Source: Novosphingobium sp. (GTDB lineage: Bacteria; Pseudomonadota; Alphaproteobacteria; Sphingomonadales; Sphingomonadaceae). From it: 64,000 bases of DNA. The stretch lies in assembly GCF_039595395.1 (NCBI RefSeq), contig NZ_JBCNLP010000001.1:1302001-1366000 (forward strand), in the 5' to 3' direction. Positions 26,285 through 36,121 of the stretch are shown here, one piece after another (the first letter of the stretch is position 1; the number at the start of each line of letters is the position of its first letter). The notes beneath the pieces were generated by a model, which saw only the letters and a program-made list of their open reading frames with translations, did no database searches and was not told the origin of the DNA. The position numbers and the translations under genes were made by a program.

Positions 26285-27673
26285 TTACCCTTCTTCATGC
26301 CCCACAGGCTTCAAAACCTCTCCCAAAGCCTCCCCCAGCCTGCCGATGGCGGCGGTGTGGTCGTGCAGGGGCTGCCAGTCATCCCCGGCATCGATGGCGG
26401 CCCAGATCCGCTCGACCTCGTCGATGTGATTCGTGGGCGCGGCATCCTCATGCCACAGCGCATGATCCAGAGCGCCGGGCACTGCGGCAGGCAGGCCCTC
26501 CAGCCCGCGCCCGCCGCGATGCTGGTGGAAGAAGGCATCGGGGCTCACCCCGCTGGCGGCCAGGGCCCTGCCGATGACGTTGAGCGCGGCGGCATCTTCC
26601 TCCGGCGCAACCTCCTGCACGCCAAGGCGCCACAGCACGCGCTGGGCGAGGCGGCGCTGGAAGATCGGCTCGAACCTTTCCAAAGCCGCCACCAGGGGCG
26701 CGGTTTCCGCCAGAGGACGCAGCGCCACCGCCAATTGACCGCAGTTCCAGCGAATCGCCTCGCTCTGGCGGCCGAAGGCATAGAGTCCGCTATGGTCGAA
26801 ATAGGCGGCGGTGAAGCTGGCGTCCCATGCGGGCAGCCAGCGCCATGGTCCGTAATCGAAGCTCTCGCCGGTGATGTTCATATTGTCGGTGTTGAGCACG
26901 CCATGGACGAAGCCGCTCGCCACATAGCTGGCGGCCATATCGGCCAGTCGCTCGACCGCCTGATGCAGCAGGATGACGGCGGGATTACCCGCGTCGGGGG
27001 CGCCATCGGGCGCCCTGGGGCCGGGATATTGCGCCAAGGCATAATCGACCAGCGCGGCAAGATGCGCATCCTCTTCCAGCGCCATCAAGCGCTGGAAGCT
27101 GCCGATGCGGATATGCCCATGCGACAGCCGCACCAGCACGGCGGAGCGAGTCGGGCTGGGCTCGTCGCCGCGATGGAGATGCTCGCCGGTTTCGATCACG
27201 GAGAAGGTTTTCGAGGTGTTGGCGCCCAGCGCTTCCAGCATGGTGGTGGCCAGAATCTCGCGCATCGCGCCTTTGAGCGTGAGTCGCCCGTCGCCCTGTC
27301 GGCTCCATGGCGTGACGCCCGATCCCTTGGTGCCAAGGTCCATCAGCCGCCCGGCGCCGTCGCGCATCTGGGCGAAGAGGAAGCCGCGCCCATCACCCAG
27401 ATCGGGGTTGTAGTGGCGGAACTGGTGGCCGTGATAGCGCAGTGCCAAAGGCTGCGGCAGGTTGCCCTCAAGGGCCTCGAACCGCCCGAAATGGGCGATC
27501 CAGTCCTCGTCACTCAGCCCCGAGAGGCCAATGGTGGCGGCATGGGCGTTATCGCGCCAGCGCAGGATATGTTGGGGGAAGCTGGCGGGGGGCACCTTGT
27601 CCCCCAGCCAGTCGGCGATGGTGTTGATCTGTGGATCAGGCCTGTAGGGCGATGCTTGCGGTTCTTGGCGCAT
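26285..27673 (-). CDS. selO: Protein adenylyltransferase SelO (YdiU/UPF0061)
   Basis: A 462-residue pseudokinase-fold enzyme of the SelO family, which transfers AMP from ATP to protein hydroxyl side chains. Recognised by HGHQFRHYNPDLGDGRG, GTKGSGVTPWSR, LTLKGAMREIL, and the metal-binding GVLNTDNMNITGESFDYGP. The open frame extends far upstream to 28672, but that part is antisense to the hydrolase; ATG 27673 gives the family's usual N-terminus (SPYRPDPQINTIADWLGD). Divergent from the hydrolase, with 93 bp between the starts. Confidence 0.92.
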   Translation of the reverse strand: MRQEPQASPYRPDPQINTIADWLGDKVPPASFPQHILRWRDNAHAATIGLSGLSDEDWIAHFGRFEALEGNLPQPLALRYHGHQFRHYNPDLGDGRGFLFAQMRDGAGRLMDLGTKGSGVTPWSRQGDGRLTLKGAMREILATTMLEALGANTSKTFSVIETGEHLHRGDEPSPTRSAVLVRLSHGHIRIGSFQRLMALEEDAHLAALVDYALAQYPGPRAPDGAPDAGNPAVILLHQAVERLADMAASYVASGFVHGVLNTDNMNITGESFDYGPWRWLPAWDASFTAAYFDHSGLYAFGRQSEAIRWNCGQLAVALRPLAETAPLVAALERFEPIFQRRLAQRVLWRLGVQEVAPEEDAAALNVIGRALAASGVSPDAFFHQHRGGRGLEGLPAAVPGALDHALWHEDAAPTNHIDEVERIWAAIDAGDDWQPLHDHTAAIGRLGEALGEVLKPVGHEEG

Positions 27674-27766
27674 GGCCGCATAAGTGGGGCCGTGTCCGGT
27701 CCGGCGCAAGCGGGAAAGGGCGAGAGGGTGCCGCACCGTCATGCGGCTTCGTGAAGCACAGGACTG

Positions 27767-28666
27767 ATGACCTCTTTCACCGACCGGCCCAGCGCCGAAC
27801 ACAGCTATACCGATCGCCACTGGCAAAGCGGCGACGGACTCACCCTGCATTTCCGCGATTATGCTGGGCCAGAGGGCGGGTTGCCCATCCTCTGCCTGCC
27901 GGGACTGACCCGCAACGCCCGCGATTTCGAGGGGCTGGCCGAAAGGCTGATGGGCCGTTGGCGCGTGATCTGCCCCGATATGCGCGGGCGGGGCGACAGC
28001 GCCTATGCCAAGAATTCCTCCACCTACAATCCGCTGCAATATGTAGCCGACATCAACGCCTTGCTGGAGCAGGAGGGAATCACCCGCTTTATCGCGGTGG
28101 GCACCTCGCTGGGCGGGTTGATGACCATGCTGCTGGCGATGGTGGAGCCGGCGCGAATCGCCGGCGCCGTGCTCAATGACATCGGCCCGGTGATCGAGCC
28201 TGAAGGTCTGGCCCGTATCCGCGACTATGTGGGGCAGGGCGGCACCTTCCCGACATGGATGCATGCGGCCCGCGCGCTGGAGGAAGACCAGAGCGGCGCT
28301 TTCCCCGATTATCAGGCCGCGGACTGGCTGGCGATGGCCAAGCGGGTGATGGTGCTCAACGCCAATGGCCGCATCGTCTACGACTATGACATGAAGATCG
28401 CCGAGCCCTTCGAAAAGCCGGGTGGCGAGGCGGGCGTCGATCTGTGGCCGGGGCTGGAAGGGCTCGCCCAGGTGCCGGTGCTGCTGATCCGTGGCGCCCT
28501 GTCGGACATTCTCTCGCCCGAAACGCTGGGGCAGATGACGCGCCGTCTGCCCAGGGCCGAGGCCGTCACCGTGCCGCATATCGGCCATGCCCCCACGCTG
28601 GACGAGCCCGAGGCCGCCGAGGCGATCGAGCGCCTGCTGGCCAGAGTAGCAACGTCGGTAGCCTGA
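27767..28666 (+). CDS. Alpha/beta hydrolase
   Basis: A 299-residue hydrolase. The oxyanion strand has CLPGLTRNARDF, the nucleophile serine is in VGTSLGGLM, an acidic residue is in GALSDILSPET, and the histidine is in HIGHAPTLDEPE. The substrate is unknown; the family includes esterases and dehalogenase-like enzymes. The glycosyltransferase gene starts 5 bp after the stop, suggesting co-transcription. Confidence 0.82.
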   Translation: MTSFTDRPSAEHSYTDRHWQSGDGLTLHFRDYAGPEGGLPILCLPGLTRNARDFEGLAERLMGRWRVICPDMRGRGDSAYAKNSSTYNPLQYVADINALLEQEGITRFIAVGTSLGGLMTMLLAMVEPARIAGAVLNDIGPVIEPEGLARIRDYVGQGGTFPTWMHAARALEEDQSGAFPDYQAADWLAMAKRVMVLNANGRIVYDYDMKIAEPFEKPGGEAGVDLWPGLEGLAQVPVLLIRGALSDILSPETLGQMTRRLPRAEAVTVPHIGHAPTLDEPEAAEAIERLLARVATSVA

Positions 28667-28670
28667 AAGC

Positions 28671-29804
28671 ATGAGTGGTTTGAAAGTTCTGCATCTCCAT
28701 TCCAGCTTCGATCCGGGCGGGAAGGAGCTGCGCTGCGTCCAGTTGATGAATGCCTTCGGGCCCGATCTGCATCACAGCGTGGTGTCCGCCGTGGCCGGGG
28801 CGATGGGCGCGGCCCAGCGGCTGCAGCCGGGGCTTCATGTCGATCTGGCGGTGGATTATCCCTCGCTGCAGGGCAAGCCGACGCCGGGCAGGCTGATGGC
28901 GCTGGCCAAGGCGATGGCGCCCTACGATCTGGTGTTGACCTATAATTTCGGCGCGATGGATGCGGTGATGGCGCATACGCTGTTCGGCGATGTGCTGCGC
29001 CTGCCGCCGCTGGTCCATCATGAGGATGGCTTCAACCAGGATGAGGTCGAGAAGCGCAAGCCGGGCCGCAACTGGTATCGCCGCATCGCGCTGGGCCGGG
29101 CCAAGGCGCTGGTGGTGCCCTCGCAGCGGCTGGAGGCGATTGCCGTCACCGAATGGCACCAGCCGCATGGCAAATTGCGGCGTATCGTCAATGGCATCGA
29201 CACCGGCGCCTATGGTCGCAAGCCGAAAGCCGACGCTCTGCCGCGCCTGATCAAGCGCCCCGGCGAGAAGTGGCTGGGCACGCTGGCCGGTCTGCGCGCG
29301 GTGAAGAATCTGCCGCGTCTGGTGCGTGCTTTCGCTGCTCTGCCCGACAATTGGCATCTGGTGATTCTGGGCGAGGGGCCCGAGCGCGACGCGATCCGCG
29401 CCGAAGCCATGGCGGCCAAGGTGGGGCACCGCTTCCATCTGCCCGGCCATGCCGCCGATCCGGCCAGGGTGGTGGGGCTGTTCGATCTGTTCGCGCTCTC
29501 CTCCGACAGCGAGCAGTTTCCGATCAGCGTGGTGGAGGCCATGGCGGCGGGGCTGGCGGTGGCGGCCACCGATGTTGGTGACGTGCGGGCGATGGTTTCT
29601 CTGGAAAACCAGCCCTTTATCGTTCCGGCCAGCGATGAGGCTCTTGGCGACGCTCTTGTCAGGCTGGCGCAGGATGAGGCGCTGCGCAATCGCATCGGCG
29701 CGGCCAATCGCGCGCGGGCACGGGCCGAGTACGATCAGGCGACCATGGTGGAGGCCTATCGCGCCACCTATGGTTCGGCGCTGGGGGGCATGGCTTTCCC
29801 TTAA
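28671..29804 (+). CDS. Glycosyltransferase (GT4-like)
   Basis: A 377-residue GT-B fold glycosyltransferase. The N-terminal domain starts KVLHLHSSFDPGGKELR. The C-terminal nucleotide-sugar domain shows LGTLAGLRAVKNLPRLVRA, ILGEGPERDAIRAEA and the acceptor-proximal E-x7-E type motif (SSDSEQFPISVVEAMAAGLAV). The sugar and acceptor are unknown; no polysaccharide cluster is adjacent. It probably shares a transcript with the hydrolase upstream. Confidence 0.82.
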   Translation: MSGLKVLHLHSSFDPGGKELRCVQLMNAFGPDLHHSVVSAVAGAMGAAQRLQPGLHVDLAVDYPSLQGKPTPGRLMALAKAMAPYDLVLTYNFGAMDAVMAHTLFGDVLRLPPLVHHEDGFNQDEVEKRKPGRNWYRRIALGRAKALVVPSQRLEAIAVTEWHQPHGKLRRIVNGIDTGAYGRKPKADALPRLIKRPGEKWLGTLAGLRAVKNLPRLVRAFAALPDNWHLVILGEGPERDAIRAEAMAAKVGHRFHLPGHAADPARVVGLFDLFALSSDSEQFPISVVEAMAAGLAVAATDVGDVRAMVSLENQPFIVPASDEALGDALVRLAQDEALRNRIGAANRARARAEYDQATMVEAYRATYGSALGGMAFP

Positions 29805-30011
29805 ATGTGCCCCTCAAGTGTTCAGGCGCTCTTCAGGCGCGATGAGCTTGAAGGGGGCATAAGCCGCAAAGGGTTCGGGGGAATCCAAGCATAGACATTG
29901 AAAAGCGCGGCTCATCCGCTAAACACCCCCGCTGATGTCCGGCATGCGAGACTGGCCGGCCCTGCGTTACACTCGTCAACTGCGTATCAATCGTAAAGAA
30001 AGCGAATTGCC

Positions 30012-31049
30012 TTGGCCCTGCGTCCCACCACTCCCCAGTCGAGAGCCGATCAGTTGGCCGCGCGCGACGCGGCCCAGACCGATGCCTTCATGCGTGAGGT
30101 GGATGAGGCGCTGCGCGAGGACCAGATGAAGTCCGCGCTCAAGCGCTGGGGCCTGCCGGCCGGGATCGCCGTGGTGGTCGCGCTGGGCGGGCTGGGCGGT
30201 GGCCTGTGGTATCGCCATCACCAGCAGACGCTGGCCGAGGATCGCGGCATCGCCATCACCCGCGCCATCGACCAGATCGAGGGCGGACGCATCGATCTGG
30301 CCACCGCCAGCCTCGATGCCGTCGCCAAGGGCGATGCGGCGGGCAGCGCCGCGCTGGCCAAGCTGATTCAGGCGGGCATCGCCATGCAGCAGAGCAAGAC
30401 CGGCGATGCGGTGAAGCTTTATGACGCGGTTGCCGCCGATGCCGCCGCGCCTCAGCCCTTGCGCGATCTGGCGACGGTGCGCGGCGTGGCCGCCGCTTTC
30501 GACACGCTGGGGCCGGACAAGGCGCTTGAGCGCCTCAAGCCGCTGGCCGTTCCGGGCAACCCGTGGTTCGGCCCGGCGGGCGAGCTGGCGGCGCTGGCCT
30601 ATCTCAAGCAGGGCAAGAGCGACCAGGCAGGCACGCTGCTGCGCGAGATCGCCAAGGACAAGGATACGCCCGACACGCTGAAGGCGCGCGCGCGTCAGCT
30701 GGCGGGCCTGCTGGGCTTCGACTCCATCGATGACATCGCCCGCGCGCCCGAGGAAAGCGCACCGGCTCCCGCCGGGCCTGCCGCTGCCGAGGCTGCCCCT
30801 GCTGGCGCCGCGCCTGCCGGGGCGGTGGTCACTCAGGCGCCCGCGCCGGGCGCCGAAGCGCCTGCCGCGCGTGTGCCTGCGGCCAAGGTTCCTGCGCCCA
30901 AGGTTCCTGTGGCCCATGTGCCGGCGGCGCCGCTTCCGGCGGCCAAGCCTGCCCCCGTCAAGGCGACGCTGGCGCCTGGTCTTGCGGCGCCCATCACTGC
31001 GGCGCCTGCTGCGCTCGCGCCTGCCGCACCTGCTCCGGCTCAGCCGTGA
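30012..31049 (+). CDS. YfgM-like TPR membrane protein
   Basis: A 345-residue protein with a cytoplasmic N-terminus, one membrane helix (LPAGIAVVVALGGLGGGLW, about residues 52-70) and a periplasmic TPR-like domain, matching the TPR_21/YfgM family that associates with the SecYEG translocon. An unusual long Ala/Pro-rich tail of about 100 residues follows. The start is TTG, the first suitable codon after AAAGAAAG. bamB follows almost at once; this pairing is widely conserved and supports an envelope-biogenesis role. Confidence 0.8.
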   Translation: MALRPTTPQSRADQLAARDAAQTDAFMREVDEALREDQMKSALKRWGLPAGIAVVVALGGLGGGLWYRHHQQTLAEDRGIAITRAIDQIEGGRIDLATASLDAVAKGDAAGSAALAKLIQAGIAMQQSKTGDAVKLYDAVAADAAAPQPLRDLATVRGVAAAFDTLGPDKALERLKPLAVPGNPWFGPAGELAALAYLKQGKSDQAGTLLREIAKDKDTPDTLKARARQLAGLLGFDSIDDIARAPEESAPAPAGPAAAEAAPAGAAPAGAVVTQAPAPGAEAPAARVPAAKVPAPKVPVAHVPAAPLPAAKPAPVKATLAPGLAAPITAAPAALAPAAPAPAQP

Positions 31050-31078
31050 TATCGGATTTGAAAGAGGATTTCCCGCGC

Positions 31079-32488
31079 ATGACGCCTTCCGTTTCCCGTC
31101 GTAATCCGGTTTCATTGTTGCGCGGTGCCCTGGGTCTGACGCTGGCCGTGGCGCTTGCCGCATGCGGCCATGCGGGCAAGCATGATGTGAACTCGGTCTC
31201 CAACACCGATGCCGCCAAGCCTGCCAAGAAGAAGCGCGGCAAGCGTGCCACGCCGACCAACGGCAACCGTATCCCGATCCTCAGCCGTATCGAATCGGCC
31301 AATCGCGTCGATTCCGACATCGCCAATATGGCGGTCGTCGTGCCCACGGCCGAGGAAAATGCCGATTGGGCCCAGCCGGGCGGCTCGGCCAACAAGGCCT
31401 CGGGCAATCTGGCGCTGGCCAAGGCGCCCCAGCGCGTCTGGACCGCCGAAGTGGCGGGCAGCAACCCGCGCCAGCGTCTGGCCGCCGCGCCGGTCGTCTC
31501 GGGCGGCATGCTGTTCATGCTCGACACCAATGGCGTGCTGCATGCCTTCGACGCCAAGAGCGGCGAGCACAAATGGACCGCCAGCTTCGAGGTTGCCGGC
31601 ATGCTGGGCCAGGCCGTGTTCGGCGGCGGCGCCAGCGTTGACGGCGGGCGCGTCTATGTGACCACCGGCCTTGGCGAGGTGGCGGCGCTCGAAGCGGCCA
31701 CCGGCAAGCAGATCTGGAAGGTGAAGCCAGCGGGGCCCCTGCGCGGCAGCCCGACGGTGGCCTTCGGCACCGTCTTCGTGATGACCCAGAACAACGAGAT
31801 TCACGCTCTGAACGCCGATGATGGCACCGAGCTGTGGCAGGAAGCCGCCTCGCTGGGCCAGACCGGCGTGTTCGGCGTGGGCGCTCCGGCGGCGGGTCAG
31901 GGCTCGGTGGTGGCGGGCTTCTCCACCGGCGAGCTGGTGGCCTATCGCTATGAGAACGGGCGCCAGCTGTGGTCCGACGCCCTGTCGCGCACCTCGCTCT
32001 CGACCAGCGTGGGCGTGCTGACCGACATCGACGCCGCGCCGATCATCGACCGTGGCCGCGTCTTTGCGCTGGGTCAGGGCGGGCGCATGGCCTCCTACGA
32101 CCTGCTCACCGGGCAGCGCGTGTGGGAGCTCAATGTCGCGGGCATTTCCACCCCGGCGATCTCGGGCGACTGGATCTTCACGCTGACCGACGACGACCGC
32201 CTGCTGTGCATCGCGCGCAGCAACGGCAAGGTGCGCTGGATTTCGCAGCTCAGCCGCTATCACAATGCCGCCAAGAAGCAGGGCGAGATCTTCTGGACCG
32301 GCCCGGTGCTGGCCGGCGACCAGCTTTGGGTCGCCAATTCGGAGGGCGCGCTCTTCACCGTTTCGGTGATGGACGGCATGGCCAAGCGCTATATGGGCTT
32401 CAAGACGCCGATCTCGCTGGCGCCGGTGGTGGCTGGCTCGACGCTCTATGTGATCGAGGACAGCGGCAAGATCACGGCGCTGAAGTAA
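31079..32488 (+). CDS. bamB: Outer membrane assembly lipoprotein BamB
   Basis: A 469-residue PQQ-like beta-propeller lipoprotein of the BAM complex. The signal peptide ends in a lipobox (LAAC-G). Repeats of the DANTGELLW type are seen as FDAKSGEHKWTASF, LEAATGKQIWKVKP and LNADDGTELWQEA. AGAGGA precedes the ATG at 31079. In many proteobacteria der follows bamB; here der lies about 20 kb upstream instead. Confidence 0.9.
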   Translation: MTPSVSRRNPVSLLRGALGLTLAVALAACGHAGKHDVNSVSNTDAAKPAKKKRGKRATPTNGNRIPILSRIESANRVDSDIANMAVVVPTAEENADWAQPGGSANKASGNLALAKAPQRVWTAEVAGSNPRQRLAAAPVVSGGMLFMLDTNGVLHAFDAKSGEHKWTASFEVAGMLGQAVFGGGASVDGGRVYVTTGLGEVAALEAATGKQIWKVKPAGPLRGSPTVAFGTVFVMTQNNEIHALNADDGTELWQEAASLGQTGVFGVGAPAAGQGSVVAGFSTGELVAYRYENGRQLWSDALSRTSLSTSVGVLTDIDAAPIIDRGRVFALGQGGRMASYDLLTGQRVWELNVAGISTPAISGDWIFTLTDDDRLLCIARSNGKVRWISQLSRYHNAAKKQGEIFWTGPVLAGDQLWVANSEGALFTVSVMDGMAKRYMGFKTPISLAPVVAGSTLYVIEDSGKITALK

Positions 32489-32529
32489 GCTTATCTCGCT
32501 TTTAACCGTGGTGCCCCTAGGACGGCGGG

Positions 32530-33843
32530 ATGAGCGAGACAGCACAGCATGAAACAACCGGGCGCCCGACCAGCGATGTGTCGGGCGCTGTCGGTTGGGT
32601 GGGGCTGGCGGGGCTGGCCTGCTGGGTGCTGATCTGCCGCCATTGGGCGCAGGTGGCCGATGCGTTCAACATTCCGGGGCCGCGCCTGCCCTTGGCGGGG
32701 CCCTATGCCGCGCTGGTGGGCGTGCTGGCCTGCGGTCTGCCTATGGTCTTGTGGTCGCTGCTGGTGGACAAGGTGCATCGCCGGGCTTCGACGGGCCTCG
32801 ACTGGTCTGCGCCGCGTGCATGGCGCGATGGGCTGTCGACGGCGGCGGTCAAGCTGTTGGGCCTGTGGGCGACCTGGGCGATGATCGGGGCGTTCTACGT
32901 GCTGGAACGCTATTACTGGCAGGGCAGCTATCTCTTCGCGATCCGGTTGATGGGCGTGGCGGTGGTGCCGCTGGTGCTGCTCTCCATCCCCTATGTGCTG
33001 TGGCTGGAGCGCGTGCTGGTCCAGCGCCATGACGGCGCCTGGCATTTCGGTGCCATGCTGCTGGGGCGGGATGGCTGGGATGGCCCGCATGTCCTGCGCT
33101 ATCTGCGAAGCTGGGCGGTGAAGGGCTTTTTCACGGCCTTCATGTTTTCCATCCTACCGGGCGGCTTTTCCGATCTGGTCAACTGGCAGGCGTGGAGCGG
33201 GCCCGTGGCGCTGACCAATGGGCTGACCGTGGGGCTGTTCGTGATCGATGCGCAGATTGGCACGGTGGGCTATCTGCTCACGATGCGGCCTCTCGATGCG
33301 CAGATCCGCAGTGCCAATCCTTTCCTCGAGGGCTGGTTGGCGGCGTTGATCTGCTATCCGCCCTTTACGCTGATGGGCGATGGCGGCGTGCTCGACTATC
33401 ACCCCGCCACCGCAGACTGGAGCCACTGGCTGGCCGATTACCCGGTGCTGCTGTGGGTGTGGGGCGCCTGGCTGGTGCTGCTGGTGGCGATCTATGCCTG
33501 GGCGACGATGGCCTTCGGGCTGCGCTTTTCCAACCTGACCTATCGCGGCGTGCTGACCCATGGCCCCTACCGGCTGACGCGCCATCCGGCCTATGTCTCG
33601 AAGAACCTGTTCTGGTGGTCGGCCACGCTGCCCTTTTTTGCCACCAGCCATCAGTGGTCCGATGCCATCCGCAACACCGTCATTCTGGCGGGGGTGAGCG
33701 GTGTCTATTGGTGGCGCGGCGTGACCGAGGCGCGGCATCTGGCGCAGGAGGACCCGAAATATCGCGCCTATGCGCAATGGGCGCTGCAGCACGCGCCGAT
33801 CACGCGCGCGCTGCGCTGGTTCCAGCGTTGGCTCTTCGACTGA
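32530..33843 (+). CDS. Isoprenylcysteine carboxyl methyltransferase (ICMT)-like membrane protein
   Basis: A 437-residue integral membrane protein with many predicted helices. The C-terminal quarter has GPYRLTRHPAYVSKNLFWW and EDPKYRAYAQW, the SAM-binding signature of the ICMT/PEMT superfamily. The long N-terminal membrane region is family-specific, and the substrate is unknown. The stop directly abuts the stop of the convergent lipoprotein gene. Confidence 0.72.
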   Translation: MSETAQHETTGRPTSDVSGAVGWVGLAGLACWVLICRHWAQVADAFNIPGPRLPLAGPYAALVGVLACGLPMVLWSLLVDKVHRRASTGLDWSAPRAWRDGLSTAAVKLLGLWATWAMIGAFYVLERYYWQGSYLFAIRLMGVAVVPLVLLSIPYVLWLERVLVQRHDGAWHFGAMLLGRDGWDGPHVLRYLRSWAVKGFFTAFMFSILPGGFSDLVNWQAWSGPVALTNGLTVGLFVIDAQIGTVGYLLTMRPLDAQIRSANPFLEGWLAALICYPPFTLMGDGGVLDYHPATADWSHWLADYPVLLWVWGAWLVLLVAIYAWATMAFGLRFSNLTYRGVLTHGPYRLTRHPAYVSKNLFWWSATLPFFATSHQWSDAIRNTVILAGVSGVYWWRGVTEARHLAQEDPKYRAYAQWALQHAPITRALRWFQRWLFD

Positions 33844-34623
33844 CTATTCGGCGGAGGACGCCGCAGCCGGCCCTGTTGAGCTTTGGGGCAGCAGCGGCGC
33901 ATCGGGCCCCGGCGTACCATCGGGGTTGCGGCAGACCAGCGGCTTGGCGTCATAGAGGCTCAGCAGCTTCTCCACCGCCACCTTCAGCCCCTCGGCGCGG
34001 GTGCGGGTGGACAGCAGCCAGTCGTTGGAATTGACGCTCTGCGACATCGTGCCGGACTTGCTGGAGGTGCCGCTGAAGGGCGCGGTGCTGGAATTGTCCT
34101 GCTTGGTCGCGCCCACCAGATGCACGCAGCCGCTCGTCTTGCAATAGAAGCGCAGCGCCGCCGTGCCATCGTCATGCGGCACGATGGTCAGCGTGGGTTG
34201 CAGGTCGGCGGGCGCCACGCTGTAAGTCAGCGTGCTGCCACTCTGATGCGTGTCGGTGCCCAGGAAAGCGGGCTGCTGGCTGGTGATGCTGGTGGTTTCG
34301 GTCCAGCGCCAGCCGGTGGCGTCCAGCGCGGCGATCTCGATGCTCCAGTCCAGCGCGCGCGGGTTCTGGGGATCGTTGTTGCCTTCCGTCACCTTGTCCA
34401 GCGTGGTCTTGATGATGGTCTGCTGCTGGGTGATCTGATCGGCATTGCCCTGCGTGGCCTGCGTGCTGCGTGTTTCGCAGGAGCGGATCGCATCCTTGTC
34501 GGCCTGCGCGCGCGCGGCGGCCTTCTGCTTGGCGATATCCTCGGGGGAGGGGCCGAACAGGTGGCATGAGGACGGCCCGCAAGCCACCAGCATGAAGGAT
34601 GCGAGGATGATGCCTTTACGCAT
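33844..34623 (-). CDS. Putative lipoprotein of unknown function
   Basis: A 259-residue protein with a signal sequence and a lipobox-like LVAC near residue 15. A helical Lys/Ala-rich and Gln-rich segment follows, then a beta-type region with two cysteines (FYCKTSGCVHL) and a Pro/Ser/Ala-rich end. I do not recognise the family. It shares the strand with gshA, whose stop lies 5 bp before this gene's start, so the two are probably co-transcribed. Confidence 0.7.
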   Translation of the reverse strand: MRKGIILASFMLVACGPSSCHLFGPSPEDIAKQKAAARAQADKDAIRSCETRSTQATQGNADQITQQQTIIKTTLDKVTEGNNDPQNPRALDWSIEIAALDATGWRWTETTSITSQQPAFLGTDTHQSGSTLTYSVAPADLQPTLTIVPHDDGTAALRFYCKTSGCVHLVGATKQDNSSTAPFSGTSSKSGTMSQSVNSNDWLLSTRTRAEGLKVAVEKLLSLYDAKPLVCRNPDGTPGPDAPLLPQSSTGPAAASSAE

Positions 34624-34628
34624 GGGGA

Positions 34629-36002
34629 TCAGAAGCTCTTTACATCATAGATGCGCGACAGGTCGCCGTTCCACTCGCCATGGTAGAGGTCGAGCAGGCG
34701 CTGGGCCGGAACCTTGCCGGTGGCCACCACCTCGTCGAGCGGGGCGAGGAAGCCGGTCTCATCGTCACCGATCGAGTTCTTCTGGGCACGGGCACGCAGG
34801 CCCGAGCGGGCGATATCCAGTACCTCGCGCGCGATATCCTTGAGCTTGCCGCCGCCGGGCAGAGGGGCGTCCAAAGCCAGCTTGGGCACGCCGGAGCGCA
34901 GCGCCTCGCGGCCTTCCATATCCCAACCCTTGACCAGATCCCATGCCGCATCCAGCGCCGACTGATCGTAAAGCAGGCCCACCCACAAAGCGGGCAGGGC
35001 GCAGATCCGGTCGGTCGGGCCGCCATCGGCGCCGCGCATTTCGAGGAAGCTTTTCAGGCGAACCTCGGGGAAGGCGGTGGAGAGGTGATCGACCCAGTCG
35101 CTCTCACGCGGCAGCTCGCCGGGCAGGACAGACAATTTGCCCGCAAGGAAATCGCGGAAGGACAGGCCCGCCGCATCGATATACTTGCCGTCGCGGTAAA
35201 CGAAGTACATCGGCACATCGAGCATATAGTCGACATAGCGCTCGTAACCGAAGCCATCCTCGAAGACGAAGGGCAGCATGCCGGTGCGCGCCGGATCGGT
35301 GTCCGACCAGATGTGGCTGCGATAGGAGAGATAGCCGTTGGGCTTGCCCTCAGGGAAGGGCGAGTTGGCGAACAGCGCGGTGGCCAGCGGTTGCAGCGCC
35401 AGCGACACGCGGAACTTCTGCACCATGTCGGCTTCGCTGGAATAGTCCAGATTGGTCTGGATGGTGCAGGTGCGCAGCATCATGTCCAGCCCCATCGAGC
35501 CCACGCGCGGCATATGGCGCAGCATGATCTCGTAGCGGCCCTTGGGCATGATCGGCAGCTCTTCGCGGGTCTTGTCGGGCCAGAGGCCGAGACCCAGAAA
35601 GCCGGTGCCGGTCGCCTCGCCGATGGCCTTGACCTGGCGGACATGGCGCGCGCTTTCGGCGCAGGTTTCATGCAGATTAACCAAAGGCGCGCCCGACAGC
35701 TCAAGCTGACCGGCCGGCTCAAGGCTGACATTGCCATCCTTGCCCTTCAGGGCAATGATGTTTCCGCCCTCAAGAATCGGTTCCCAGCCGAACTGGCCCA
35801 GCGAGACCAGCATGTCGCGGATGCCATCGGGCTCATCATAGGAAGGGGCGCGGTGGTCGGCGGTGCGATAGACGAATTTCTCGTGCTCGGTGCCGATGCG
35901 CCAGCGCTCGCGCGGCTTTTCGCCGCCCGCCATCGGCGCGATCAACTGCTCGCGCGTGGTGATGACCGGATCGACGCGATCCGAAACTTCCTTGGTGCTC
36001 AT
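34629..36002 (-). CDS. gshA: Glutamate-cysteine ligase (plant/alphaproteobacterial type)
   Basis: A 457-residue ATP-dependent enzyme for the first step of glutathione synthesis. Characteristic sequences are RIGTEHEKFVY, EPILEGGNIIALKG, SLEPAGQLELSGAP and TCTIQTNLDYSSEADM. The open frame extends to 36053, but MSTKEVSDRVD at 36002 is the natural start. Length and motifs fit the class shared by plants and alphaproteobacteria. Confidence 0.94.
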   Translation of the reverse strand: MSTKEVSDRVDPVITTREQLIAPMAGGEKPRERWRIGTEHEKFVYRTADHRAPSYDEPDGIRDMLVSLGQFGWEPILEGGNIIALKGKDGNVSLEPAGQLELSGAPLVNLHETCAESARHVRQVKAIGEATGTGFLGLGLWPDKTREELPIMPKGRYEIMLRHMPRVGSMGLDMMLRTCTIQTNLDYSSEADMVQKFRVSLALQPLATALFANSPFPEGKPNGYLSYRSHIWSDTDPARTGMLPFVFEDGFGYERYVDYMLDVPMYFVYRDGKYIDAAGLSFRDFLAGKLSVLPGELPRESDWVDHLSTAFPEVRLKSFLEMRGADGGPTDRICALPALWVGLLYDQSALDAAWDLVKGWDMEGREALRSGVPKLALDAPLPGGGKLKDIAREVLDIARSGLRARAQKNSIGDDETGFLAPLDEVVATGKVPAQRLLDLYHGEWNGDLSRIYDVKSF

Positions 36003-36121
36003 GCCTAATTCGTCCACCGCTGAATGCCGCCGAGTGTTAGGGCACAGCCCCAACCCAAGCCAGCGCTAAATGAGGAGGATGCCCCCCGCAGCCAGCGCGT
36101 TTGAGCATTTGCGGGAGAAAA

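Noticed and set aside
27674..28672. N-terminal extension of selO
   Set aside because: Antisense to the alpha/beta hydrolase and without SelO similarity; ATG 27673 gives the family N-terminus.
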